Assembly (NCBI GenBank): GCA_002685655.1
Contig: NYXM01000085.1
Coordinates: 1-12,882 of the forward strand
DNA length: 12,882 nucleotides
Reading direction: 5' to 3'
Origin: Planctomycetaceae bacterium
GTDB taxonomy: Bacteria; Planctomycetota; Planctomycetia; Pirellulales; Pirellulaceae
Shown: in pieces, positions 5,421 to 12,810 of the stretch
Position numbering within the stretch: the stretch's first letter is position 1
Layout: each line of letters starts with the position of its first letter
Translations under genes and position numbers: made by a program
The notes under the pieces: generated by a model
Database searches by the model: none
What the model saw: the letters and a program-made list of their open reading frames with translations, nothing else
What the model was told of the DNA's origin: nothing

Positions 5421-8108
5421 CTACTTTGTGGTGTTCCGCTGGCGTCCCATGATCGTTTCGCGATCAACCCGTTTCCGTTGGCGCTCTATCTGACTTCGCA
5501 GAGAATCAGACAGTCGCACACGATATTGAAAATACGTACTCTGCTCGAACCGCAAGTTGTTGCGTTTGAAGGCTGGACGATCAACATTCAGAGACAGATC
5601 GCAGTCGAACCGAACGAGCTTGGACTCGCTGGTCGCTCCACCACCATCCGGGTTGATGTGTGCAAGTCCCCACGTGATTCCCCGACCGTCACCGTCAGAG
5701 ACGAAGGCATCGGGAATGAACGGCCCCGGCGCGATTGGCGGCACCTGCAGCATCGACATCACTGAGAAGTTCTCGCCGTCCGGGGCGAATTGGATGGTAT
5801 TCTTCTCTGGACCATCAAGCGCCACGAGTGCGGCGACACCACCCTTCCACGGCCACATACAGGTTTCATGGCCCGAGTTGATGACGGGGTTGAGTTTCGA
5901 CGGGACAAATGGCCCAAGAGGATCGTCAGCGAAGGAGACACCCTGGACGCGCAGCACGTACTGGTCGCCTTTTTCCTTCGGTGCTCCTTTGTAGTACATC
6001 AAGATCCTATCGTTCACGACCAACAGATACGGATCGTTGATTTTGATGTTGTTCCATGAACCCTTGGGCCCAGGTTCGATGACGGGTTTCTCGTGTAGCG
6101 TCCACGGCCCGTCGGGCGAATCGGCGACGGCAGCCATCACCGGGCAATACGCTGAACCGCCGACCATCGGGCTGTAGGCTTGGAAATACAGGAAGTACTT
6201 ACCCTTCCACATTAGAATGTCCGGCGTGCAGATGGAGCGGTACCCTTGAATTGGCTTCTCAGGACGCTTGACTGCGACGCCTTGCTCGGTCCATTTGTAA
6301 CCGTCGTTGCTGGTCGCGCACCAAATGTCGGCGAGATCCCAGTCGGTTGCAGGAATTGTGGCGGTTGCCTCCTTCAGCCCTGCCGGTGCTGCATCGGTTC
6401 GCCGGCAGGTGTACCAAACGTAGTACTTGCCGCCAACACGAATCACCTTCGTCGGATCGCGGCGTGAAACGTTCGCTTTGTCGCTCAGGCCTTCGAGCGG
6501 CGAGTACTTGAAATTGCTGTACAACTCGTTGCCGCGATCCTCGTGCGGGTTCCAGCGATCCCACATCCGCGCCCAGGCCGCACTGAGCTTCGGAGCGGCC
6601 GGTTTCTCCTGGGGCATGATCGCTGGAAAGGCTCCTGCCTTCTCATTGTCGCCCTTCACGGAGCCAACATTGGTAGGTCGGGCACTCCTGCTCGTCGCTC
6701 GGAGCCGGGGAGGAGTACCCGACCTGCGTTCTTTCGCGGCCCCAGCGTGTAGGATGACACTCGGCTTTGCAGCGACTGGTCCTTTGCCGAAAGAGACGGT
6801 GTCCATGTCGACGACCGCCCGCTCCCGACGGATCTGATTATCGAGGTACTTCGGCAACTTCACCCTTTCCTGCAGATAAGTCCGCTCGTCGAACCGCAGG
6901 TTGTTGTTCTTTAGCGCACGACGATCGACATCCAACGACAGGTCGCAATCGAATCGAGCGAGGATCGAATACGCGTGTGACGATCCGCCATCAGGATTGA
7001 TATGACACAGTCCCCAAGTGATTCCTCGGCCGTCACCGTTGTCGGCGAACGCATCTGGAGCGAACGGGCCCGGTGCGATCGGTGGAACTTGCAGCAGCGA
7101 CTTAACCTCGAAGTTGATTCCGTCAAGTGAGAACTGCACGGTGTTCTTTTCCGGGCCATCCAGGCTGACAATGCCAACAACCCCCTTCTTCCACGGGAAG
7201 AAACAGGTCTCGTGCCCGGAATTGATGACCGGGTTCAACGGCGACTTCGTGAAAGGTCCCAGCGGATGCTCAGCGATCGCAACACCTTGAGCGCGAACCA
7301 GCGTGCCGCCTTTGCCTTGCTTTCCGGGCGATCCCTTGTAGTAGAGGTGGATTTTGCCGCCGAAGACAATCGGATATGGATCATGAATCGCGTTGGCGTC
7401 CCATTCGTCTTCTGCGCCGAAGTCGAGAACAACTCTGCCGAGGGCTCGCCACGGTCCATCAGGCGAATCGGCCTGAGCGACCGTCGCTGCTGCGCGATCG
7501 CCTTTCAAGCCGGGGATCTCGTTGAAGCCCTGATAATAGAGATAGTACTTACCACCCCAAGCCAGGATGTCGGGCGTTGAAGCGCTCCGCCAACCGTATT
7601 CGCCTATTGGCGGTCGCTTAACCGCCGGGCCTTGTTCTTCCCAAGTAAAGCCATCCTTGCTGGTGGCATACCAGATCTCGCAGAGGTCCCAATCGAAGGA
7701 GGGTGTCGTTTCATTCGCCCTCTTGGGACCCGATGGCGGATGCTCGGTATCTCGATGTGTGTACCAGACGTAGTAGGTATCGCTGATTCTCAGCACTTTC
7801 GATGGATCACGACGCGAAACATACCTGTCGTAGGAAAGGCCTTCCAGAGGCGTGTATTTGAAATTGCTGTAGAGTTCGTTGCCACGGTCCTCGTGCGGAT
7901 TCCAAACGTCGTATAACCGCTGCATCGCTATGCTAAGTTTCCGATCGGCGGGCTTCGCCTCGGGAATTAGAGCGGGAAATGGCTTCGGTTTCTCAGCGAT
8001 CGTTTGGGCGACCGACGCAAGAACGAGCGTAATCGCAAACAAGCGAGTGTATCGACTGGCAGAGGAGGCGGTCAGTCGCAACACGATTGCTTGAAGGTTC
8101 TGTTCCAT
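5421..8108 (-). CDS. Secreted tandem two-domain GH117-like (GH43-type five-bladed propeller) glycoside hydrolase
   Basis: 895 residues. A signal peptide is visible: basic n-region, LFAITLVLASVA core, cleavage likely after AQTIA (about residue 38). Two homologous glycosidase domains follow, about 45-435 and 493-885. Each repeats WNPHEDRGNELYSNFKY, VSRRDP (D101, D551), a DPY strand (D243, D692), NSGHETC (H299/E300, H747/E748), SLDGPEKNT or ALDGPEKNT, PPIAPGPF, and DGRGITWGL.HINPDGG. SRRDPSKV...YYVWYT and the GHE segment are features I associate with GH117, alpha-1,3-L-(3,6-anhydro)galactosidases that cleave neoagarobiose units. Both domains keep the acidic and His residues, so both may be active. 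The linker (about 436-492) includes translated palindromic repeat DNA. It is the last gene of the gntR-cycloisomerase operon, 21 bp after it. GH43 or GH32/68-like assignment is the alternative. Confidence 0.82.
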   Translation of the reverse strand: MEQNLQAIVLRLTASSASRYTRLFAITLVLASVAQTIAEKPKPFPALIPEAKPADRKLSIAMQRLYDVWNPHEDRGNELYSNFKYTPLEGLSYDRYVSRRDPSKVLRISDTYYVWYTHRDTEHPPSGPKRANETTPSFDWDLCEIWYATSKDGFTWEEQGPAVKRPPIGEYGWRSASTPDILAWGGKYYLYYQGFNEIPGLKGDRAAATVAQADSPDGPWRALGRVVLDFGAEDEWDANAIHDPYPIVFGGKIHLYYKGSPGKQGKGGTLVRAQGVAIAEHPLGPFTKSPLNPVINSGHETCFFPWKKGVVGIVSLDGPEKNTVQFSLDGINFEVKSLLQVPPIAPGPFAPDAFADNGDGRGITWGLCHINPDGGSSHAYSILARFDCDLSLDVDRRALKNNNLRFDERTYLQERVKLPKYLDNQIRRERAVVDMDTVSFGKGPVAAKPSVILHAGAAKERRSGTPPRLRATSRSARPTNVGSVKGDNEKAGAFPAIMPQEKPAAPKLSAAWARMWDRWNPHEDRGNELYSNFKYSPLEGLSDKANVSRRDPTKVIRVGGKYYVWYTCRRTDAAPAGLKEATATIPATDWDLADIWCATSNDGYKWTEQGVAVKRPEKPIQGYRSICTPDILMWKGKYFLYFQAYSPMVGGSAYCPVMAAVADSPDGPWTLHEKPVIEPGPKGSWNNIKINDPYLLVVNDRILMYYKGAPKEKGDQYVLRVQGVSFADDPLGPFVPSKLNPVINSGHETCMWPWKGGVAALVALDGPEKNTIQFAPDGENFSVMSMLQVPPIAPGPFIPDAFVSDGDGRGITWGLAHINPDGGGATSESKLVRFDCDLSLNVDRPAFKRNNLRFEQSTYFQYRVRLSDSLRSQIERQRKRVDRETIMGRQRNTTK
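6675..6725. repeat. Palindromic repeat inside the coding sequence, forming the inter-domain linker
   Basis: AGGTCGGGCACTCCT (6675-6689) pairs with AGGAGTACCCGACCT (6711-6725), a 15-bp inverted repeat with one mismatch. The loop contains a small perfect hairpin, GCTC-G-GAGC (6697-6705). On the coding strand it is translated in frame as the basic, Ser/Arg/Pro-rich segment about residues 461-478, between the two glycosidase domains. The composition differs from the flanking domains. It has the appearance of a REP/MITE-type interspersed element that inserted without breaking the frame. Confidence 0.72.
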
Positions 8109-8129
8109 TCTTGGATTCCCGTGTCAGAC

Positions 8130-9221
8130 TCATTGAACTTGATGCTTGGCGATCTTTTCCCAATCGATCTCGACGCCATGCCCCGGGCGATCCGAGGCGT
8201 AGGCGTATCCATCTTTGATTTCGAGTTGATGAATGAGAAACTCGTCGATTCGAAACGCGTGAATCTCCAACAGCGACGCATTTGAAATGGCTGCCAAACA
8301 ACTAACATGCATTTCTTGAATGCCGTGAGTGGTCAGGTTTCGATTGTACGCTTCCGCGATGTGTGCCACCTTCATGAGCGCCGTGATGCCGCCTAGATTC
8401 GAAATGTCCGCATCGGGGAATGACACACCGCCCTCGGCGATCATCTGGCGAAACTCGTAGATTGAGTGTAAATTCTCGCCCGTCGCGACGGGGACCGGGC
8501 CCTCCATTTCGATGCGGCGATGGCCTTCGATGTCATCCGGAATTGTTGGTTCTTCAATCCAGTAAAGGTCATACTTTTCGAAGACGCGAACCGCACGAAG
8601 CGCCTTTTCGACACTCCACTTCATGTTCACGTCGACCATCAGCTTCTTGTCGGAGCCAAGGAACTCACGCATCGCTGCAATTCGCCCGCATTCTTCCGCA
8701 ATCGAGTCACGGCCGATCTTGATCTTGATCGCGCGAAGTCCGGCATCGAGAAAGCCTTGCGTCTGCTCGAGCAACTGATCAATCGTCATGTCAAAGTCGA
8801 TTCCGCCGCCGTACGCTTCGACTTTGTTGTCATGCCCTCCGAGAAACCGCCACAGCGGCTCGTCAGCCAGTCGCGCCTTCAAATCCCAAAGCGCGGTATC
8901 CACGGCCGACAAGCCAAAGACGGCGATGCCGCTGCGACCGACATAGTGCAGCGCCCACCACATCTTGTTCCACAAATGCTCGATACGACGAGGATCCTCG
9001 CCGATCAGGATGGGTGCCAGGTTGTCTCTGATCAGCGTGGCGATCGAGGTGCCGCCGACTTGACCGACGCTGTAGCTGTACCCCATGCCCGTTGCACCGC
9101 CGTCGGTCGTGATCTTAACGACAATCAGCGAGAATTCCTTTTGTACACCGTGGATGGAATCTACCATCGGTTTGGAAAGCGGTATGTAGTAAAGCTCTGT
9201 ATCTACTTTGTCTATTCTCAT
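8130..9221 (-). CDS. Enolase-superfamily enzyme, probable 3,6-anhydro-L-galactonate cycloisomerase
   Basis: A 363-residue mandelate racemase/muconate lactonizing-type protein with an N-terminal capping domain and a C-terminal barrel. Catalytic elements are in order: K-I-K (K166, K168), metal ligands D197 (MVDVN), E223 (WIEEP) and E249 (GENLH), and H299 in TTHGIQEMHVS. The segments HYVGRSGI..FGLSAVDTALWDLK, AYGGGIDF, KIKIGR, PDD..G...I, GENLHSIYEF, THGIQEMHVS, IDEF and PGHGVEIDW match closely what I remember of the Vibrio EJY3 anhydrogalactonate cycloisomerase, which uses a Lys166/His300 dyad to open the anhydro ring and form 2-keto-3-deoxygalactonate. The GH117-like gene next door makes this assignment attractive. 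A generic sugar-acid dehydratase is the alternative. Cytoplasmic; second gene of the operon, 32 bp after the annotated gntR stop. Confidence 0.85.
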   Translation of the reverse strand: MRIDKVDTELYYIPLSKPMVDSIHGVQKEFSLIVVKITTDGGATGMGYSYSVGQVGGTSIATLIRDNLAPILIGEDPRRIEHLWNKMWWALHYVGRSGIAVFGLSAVDTALWDLKARLADEPLWRFLGGHDNKVEAYGGGIDFDMTIDQLLEQTQGFLDAGLRAIKIKIGRDSIAEECGRIAAMREFLGSDKKLMVDVNMKWSVEKALRAVRVFEKYDLYWIEEPTIPDDIEGHRRIEMEGPVPVATGENLHSIYEFRQMIAEGGVSFPDADISNLGGITALMKVAHIAEAYNRNLTTHGIQEMHVSCLAAISNASLLEIHAFRIDEFLIHQLEIKDGYAYASDRPGHGVEIDWEKIAKHQVQ

Positions 9222-9253
9222 ATCGTTCGTGTCAGTTCTTGGTTACCACGAGC

Positions 9254-9856
9254 TCAGCGAATATTGGATTTGATTGCCGCAACAATCGCCTGCTTCTTGC
9301 CTGCACGAACGGCTTCCAGAAGCTCCACGTGTTCGCTGAAAACCTGCTCGTAGTCTTCGAGCCGCGTGTAAGTCAGGAGCATACAAGAACAAAGTTGCCT
9401 CCAGGCGAGGATGAAGTCATCGCCCCCGCAACCGGCCAGGATGGCCTCGTGAAATGCCATGTCGCATCGAGCCACAGCCGCCACGTCGTCACCCTCACAG
9501 GCAACCTTCAGCTCGCAAAGTGCATTTTCCACCGCCAGCAACACGTCGCCGTGAAGTCGATCCAGGCCTTTCCTGATAACAAACGTCTCAATCTGGATCC
9601 GCAACGAGACGATGAACTCTCGATTCTCGGGATCCGGCGGTTCACGAAGCCTGACCCCTCGGTTCGCTTCGTAAGCCAGAAAGCCTTCCTGCGTGAGCTG
9701 AAGAAACGCATCGCGAATGGGACCGCGACTGACCCCAAATCGCTTTGCCAGCTCGGCTTCACGGAGCACACATCCGTCTGGAAAATTCCCTGCGACCAAG
9801 TCGTCGCGAATCTGATTAGTGACTTGTTCCCTGATTGTGCGTGCGATCACAGCCAT
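9254..9856 (-). CDS. GntR family transcriptional regulator, FadR/FCD subfamily
   Basis: 200 residues. The N-terminal winged helix-turn-helix spans about 5-70: IRDDLVAGNFPDGCVLREAE, then LAKRFGVSRGPIRDAFLQL (recognition helix region) and GFL...NRGVRLRE (wing). The C-terminal all-helical FCD effector domain follows, with D132 and H136 (RCDMAFHEAIL) and SEHVELLEAV (H176) as metal or ligand residues. The usual last helix with a further His is cut short: the protein ends AAIKSNIR. Removing one T in the stop would extend it by RELVVTKN to a TGA at 9232-9234, so a late frameshift is possible. The upstream GGGGA gives a ribosome-binding site for the ATG at 9856. It heads the operon and probably represses it through the palindrome at 9903-9928; the effector may be an aldonic or anhydro-aldonic acid. 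Confidence 0.9.
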   Translation of the reverse strand: MAVIARTIREQVTNQIRDDLVAGNFPDGCVLREAELAKRFGVSRGPIRDAFLQLTQEGFLAYEANRGVRLREPPDPENREFIVSLRIQIETFVIRKGLDRLHGDVLLAVENALCELKVACEGDDVAAVARCDMAFHEAILAGCGGDDFILAWRQLCSCMLLTYTRLEDYEQVFSEHVELLEAVRAGKKQAIVAAIKSNIR

Positions 9857-9902
9857 CCGCTTCCCCTGGCTTTTGTAGATCTCATTCAGTACACTCGTGA
9901 AA

Positions 9903-9928
9903 ACAGTTGATTGTTAACAATATACTGT
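9903..9928. promoter_or_regulatory. Hyphenated palindrome, probable GntR/FCD operator
   Basis: A perfect 12-bp palindrome, ATTGTTAACAAT (9910-9921), is flanked symmetrically about the same centre by ACAGT (9903-9907) and ACTGT (9924-9928), with 2-bp unpaired gaps. The inner TTGTTAACAA fits the FadR-subfamily pattern T-N-G-T-N-N-A-C-N-A. It lies 47 bp upstream of the GntR start and overlaps the -10 box of the candidate promoter, as expected for autorepression. Confidence 0.72.
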
Positions 9929-9947
9929 GTTCTGTTGTCGGCGCCAA
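9919..9947 (-). promoter_or_regulatory. Sigma70-like promoter of the gntR-cycloisomerase-glycosidase operon
   Basis: On the minus strand, TTGGCG (9942-9947) and TATATT (9919-9924) are separated by exactly 17 bp. They match TTGACA at 4 of 6 and TATAAT at 5 of 6 positions. The predicted transcription start falls near 9911-9913, inside the palindromic operator, leaving a leader of about 55 nt before the GntR ATG. Confidence 0.6.
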
Positions 9948-10311
9948 CCCTCGCGGAGCACAAACGATGGGCAGTGCTCTGTGTCACGACATTCTGGTCT
10001 TGCTGCTTGTGGACCCTCTAGCGAGGCAGTGCGTCGGACCGACACGAGCTATCGCGCGGTTGCGGCGACGCGCTTCCCGGCCAACCTGCGATCGGTGCCC
10101 GTCGCTGAGAACTTGACTCATTTGCAAGTAACACCTGATGCAAGCTTTCCAGCTGAGGAGAGTTTGCCCTGACCCCAGACCCGTCGTTCGAAAATTGGTT
10201 CGTGGTGCCGGATAAGGCGCGCCGCCTCTTTGTTGAATCCTTTCACATGCAGTTGTAGACTGGTTTTGGGTTAGCGAAGAGGATTGCCTTGTTTCCCGCT
10301 GCGCAGGCTGT
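9948..10311. other. Intergenic stretch without a recognisable gene
   Basis: No reading frame here has protein-like composition or a convincing start. Small features only: GGCGCGCC inside an AGGCG/CGCCT mini-hairpin near 10217-10229, and TGACCCC at about 10169, which echoes the arm sequence of the palindromic element at 2660. It probably holds the promoter of the RHS gene and possibly the end of another interspersed repeat, but I cannot define either. Confidence 0.5.
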
Positions 10312-10350
10312 TTGATGCGCAAGCTCCCAATGTTCGAAGGAGCTGATTCA

Positions 10351-11292
10351 GTGTTTTTACTTAACTCCCCATGGAATCGTCTCTCGCGCGGTGCATCTCA
10401 CCTTCGCATGGTTGCAGCGATCATTTTGTTGGTCTTCGGGCAGCGGACGATGATCGGCGCGGAACGGGAAGTCGATCCGCCCGCGGTGGTGCCGCAAGCG
10501 AGCGTGGCCGACCATTTTGTCATCGGTCAGCGGCAATTGGTCGCTGTCGACCTTCTGCGGGGACGACGTGTTTGGGGGTTGGCGGTGAGGCGAACGTGGC
10601 GCCCCACCATGGCGCGCTCCAAGCATTTTGGACCCGGTTGGTCCGACTCGAACGATGTCCAAATCGTCAAACTGGCCGATCAGAAGTTATCCGTCTGGCG
10701 GGGCGGTCTATTGTTGACAATTGCGCGTCGCGCCGACGATTCCTCTGAAGATGCGCCCGGTCACAGGATTGTCCACGACGCAGATGGATGGGCCATGCAG
10801 TTCAACGACGATGTGTTGAGATTTCGAGACGACGGGAAGTTGACTTTATGGAAGTCGCCTGCACGCGACCTGACGTTTCATTACGACGATCAAGCTCGAC
10901 TGGCGCGCGTCCAGGCGAGTGATGCCCAGTTTTTGAATTATCACTACGACGAAGACCGAGTTATTCGCATCGAAGGTCCCAAATCGCTCATTGCGCGTTA
11001 CGAGTATGACGGGGAAGGCCGATTAGCTCAGGTTGTCAACGGTTGGAATCGCCGCACGCGATATTCATACTCTGATGATAGGATGCAAGTTGTCGCGACG
11101 GACGATTCCGGTCGTCGCACTGCGTCGCCAGAGTTCATCGTTGCCGGCGTGGATACAGGCGAGTTGCCGGAAGCACAGACAAGTGAGGCTGCTCCGACGG
11201 CACGGCGATTATCGTCTGCTGCGGGCGATTCCACGGAAGTCGATGAGCTCGGCAGGGTAACAGCGGTGACGTTACCCAGCGGCAACGTTGTC
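10351..11292 (+). pseudogene. RHS/YD-repeat protein, 5' part, interrupted by mobile DNA
   Basis: The reading frame is open from 10312, but AAGGAG (10334-10339) sits well for a GTG at 10351. That start gives a signal peptide with a basic n-region, hydrophobic MVAAIILLVFG and a likely IGA cleavage site, so the product is exported. YD-type repeats are visible: LTFHYDDQARLARV, LNYHYDEDRVIRIEG, ARYEYDGEGRLAQVVNGW, TRYSYSDDRMQVV, then VDELGRVTAVTLPSGNVV, the usual start of the RHS core. After PSGNVV (ending 11292) the frame continues to 11754, but those last 154 residues are the complement of a transposase gene and do not look like RHS. YD-repeat sequence reappears at about 12811. RHS proteins of this group are large surface or toxin-delivery proteins, so this gene is very probably split. 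A minor alternative start is ATG 10315. Confidence 0.75.
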
Positions 11293-11715
11293 GCTGACGT
11301 CGTCCTTGAGCAGCTCGTATTCTCGGACGAATCGGCAGAAGGTTGTGAGCGCGATCTGGTCGGCTCGCAAGAGTCCTTTTTCGATACAGAAGCGATAGAT
11401 GGCGGACTTGTTGTGTCGCTTCTGATGGAAGTGCGGCAAGGCACCGTTGATCGCTTCGAGCACTTCCTCGGGCGTCACTTTGCGAGCCTGCCCTTTGTCG
11501 GCTCGCGCGTGGCTGTCCATCGCGGTGACACCGTAGTTCTTGTAGCGGTAGTACCAAGTCTGGATGGTCCGCCAAGTGAAACGGTGTTGCTCGCCCTCTT
11601 CATCGAGAAACGTCATCTCCGCGACGTTCTGGATTCTCTCGTGACGGGTTTTACCTTCGACGACTTCAATCGCGCCGAGCACCTTCATCTTTACGTAGAT
11701 CGATGGTCGCTTCAT
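11287..11715 (-). pseudogene. Transposase (integrase-type), N-terminal HTH part only
   Basis: The minus-strand frame runs 147 codons to a stop at 11272, but the last residues after SDN probably come from RHS DNA. MKRPSIYVKMKVLGAIEVVEG begins the protein, followed by the helix-turn-helix FTWRTIQTWYYRYKNYGVTAM (47-66), TPEEVLEAINGALPHFHQKR (81-100) and FCRFVREYELL (126-136). This matches the N-terminal DNA-binding half of an rve/DDE-type transposase seen in planctomycetes, as I recall. The catalytic DDE domain that should follow is absent, so the protein cannot transpose by itself. The ATG at 11715 has a good AAAGGAG site upstream. Assignment to an exact IS family is not possible from what is left. 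Confidence 0.75.
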
Positions 11716-12810
11716 GGCTCACTCCTTTCAAAACGGGGAACGGGAAATGTTTGAGGGTGAGTCTATGTGCGGTCGTTCCGGGGGTCGTCGTCGTGTTGTG
11801 TTGTTGAGGCTGCACGCTTCAGCGGCGAGTGAAAGGTACGCCCGCAATTCGATCGAATCGCTGGCACAAGGGAGTGGCGAAGGCCTTAATGAAGGTGGCG
11901 ACGAATTGTTACGAGGACCTGTCAACGAAGTTCTCGCGCCTCCCGAGCGCTGCTGCGAGAACCGAATCAGCATGTCACACAAAGAAGGTTTGCAGCGTGA
12001 CTTGGAAGGCGGCAATGGGACTCAGAGGATGCTCTTTGAATGCCGCTTCGAGATGAGCAAGTGTGAGTTCCGCCGGATGCTTGGACGCGTTCTCCGGCGG
12101 TTTGCAGAAGGTGCCCAGCGCGGTGCGGATCGCACTTTGGGCTTGGTCGAATCGTTTCCAGATGCGGTACGGCGCGGAATCACTCAATCGGCTTCCGAGG
12201 CTTTGGAACGCTTGCCGCCGATTGCCGGTGAGGACGGCTTGCCTGAGAAACTCCCACAAGCTGTCGGTGTCCAGGAAGAGTCGTTTGATTTTGTCGGCGA
12301 TCCACAGGCTGAAGGTTCGTCCGCAGCCAGCGGCACGATTCCGATTGCTGCAGAAGACACGCCGAGCACGGATTGTCTTCTTGCGCAGATGCATGGGATC
12401 AAATCCTCGCAAGAATCCGTGGCGAATCAGGTATCCAATTTGTTTGCAATGCGGACAAGCCGTCATTTTCAGCGTGACGAGCAGTGTATCGACATCGTCT
12501 TGAGAACTGCAAATCCTCCGACACACGATTGGTTACCACCCCCTCGCACACGTTTACGAAAGGGATCCATGATACCGTGCCAACACGCCGCCAAAAGATC
12601 GCGACAACTGTCGAATGCAATCAGAGGCGGGGTATGATGTCGTTGCCAAGAGAGGCGGGGGGCGAGGTACTGGGGCGGGATGCGAGGTGCTGGAGCTTGC
12701 CGAATTGCCGGTGTAACAAACAGCTCGAACTACAACCACAATTCGGTAAGAAACAGACCCAAAGTACGATCAGAGCGGGGTACGTAACACCAAATCAATC
12801 AGCGAACTGT
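11293..12810 (-). mobile_element. Mobile-element fragment inserted in the RHS gene (boundaries approximate)
   Basis: This block lies between two YD-repeat segments and carries two minus-strand mobile-element genes (12526-11975 and 11715-11287). The left edge is set by loss of RHS similarity after PSGNVV, and the right edge by its return at VYDNDHRL. I could not identify terminal inverted repeats or a target duplication; CAGCG occurs at both edges (11277-11281 and 12800-12804), which may be chance. Positions 11716-11974, between the two genes, and about 12527-12810 hold no gene I trust. The latter contains repeated G-rich motifs (TCAGAGGCGGGGTA near 12621 and TCAGAGCGGGGTA near 12770). Confidence 0.6.
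11975..12526 (-). CDS. Zinc-ribbon mobile-element-associated protein
   Basis: A 183-residue protein. A zinc-ribbon-like Cys pattern is visible: CPHC (24-27), then ARRVFCSNRNRAAGCGRTFSLW (54-75), with two further Cys. This resembles the InsA or zinc-ribbon N-terminal part of transposase-associated proteins that bind DNA. The helical segment LSDSAPYRIWKRFDQAQSAIRTAL (114-137) could be a helix-turn-helix. No DDE or other catalytic residues are recognisable. A later ATG at 12466 (MTACPHC) is an alternative start; neither start has a strong ribosome-binding site. It points the same way as the transposase remnant, 259 bp upstream of it, so the two probably belong to one element. Function beyond DNA binding is unknown. 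Confidence 0.68.
   Translation of the reverse strand: MCRRICSSQDDVDTLLVTLKMTACPHCKQIGYLIRHGFLRGFDPMHLRKKTIRARRVFCSNRNRAAGCGRTFSLWIADKIKRLFLDTDSLWEFLRQAVLTGNRRQAFQSLGSRLSDSAPYRIWKRFDQAQSAIRTALGTFCKPPENASKHPAELTLAHLEAAFKEHPLSPIAAFQVTLQTFFV

Noticed and set aside
8520..9353. Long plus-strand open frame opposite the cycloisomerase gene (277 codons)
   Set aside because: It is the complement of a clearly conserved enolase-superfamily gene, has no family motifs, and spans the gap into the GntR gene; an antisense shadow of a GC-rich gene.
9239..9910. Plus-strand open frame opposite the GntR gene (223 codons)
   Set aside because: Complement of the well-recognised GntR/FCD regulator; no recognisable domain of its own.
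10213..10232. GC palindrome around GGCGCGCC as a terminator or origin element
   Set aside because: Stem is only about 5 bp with no T run and no conserved context; insufficient to call.
11714..12637. Plus-strand 307-codon open frame across the mobile element
   Set aside because: The opposite strand encodes the zinc-ribbon protein with conserved-looking Cys motifs and the transposase leader; this frame shows no domain and has biased composition.
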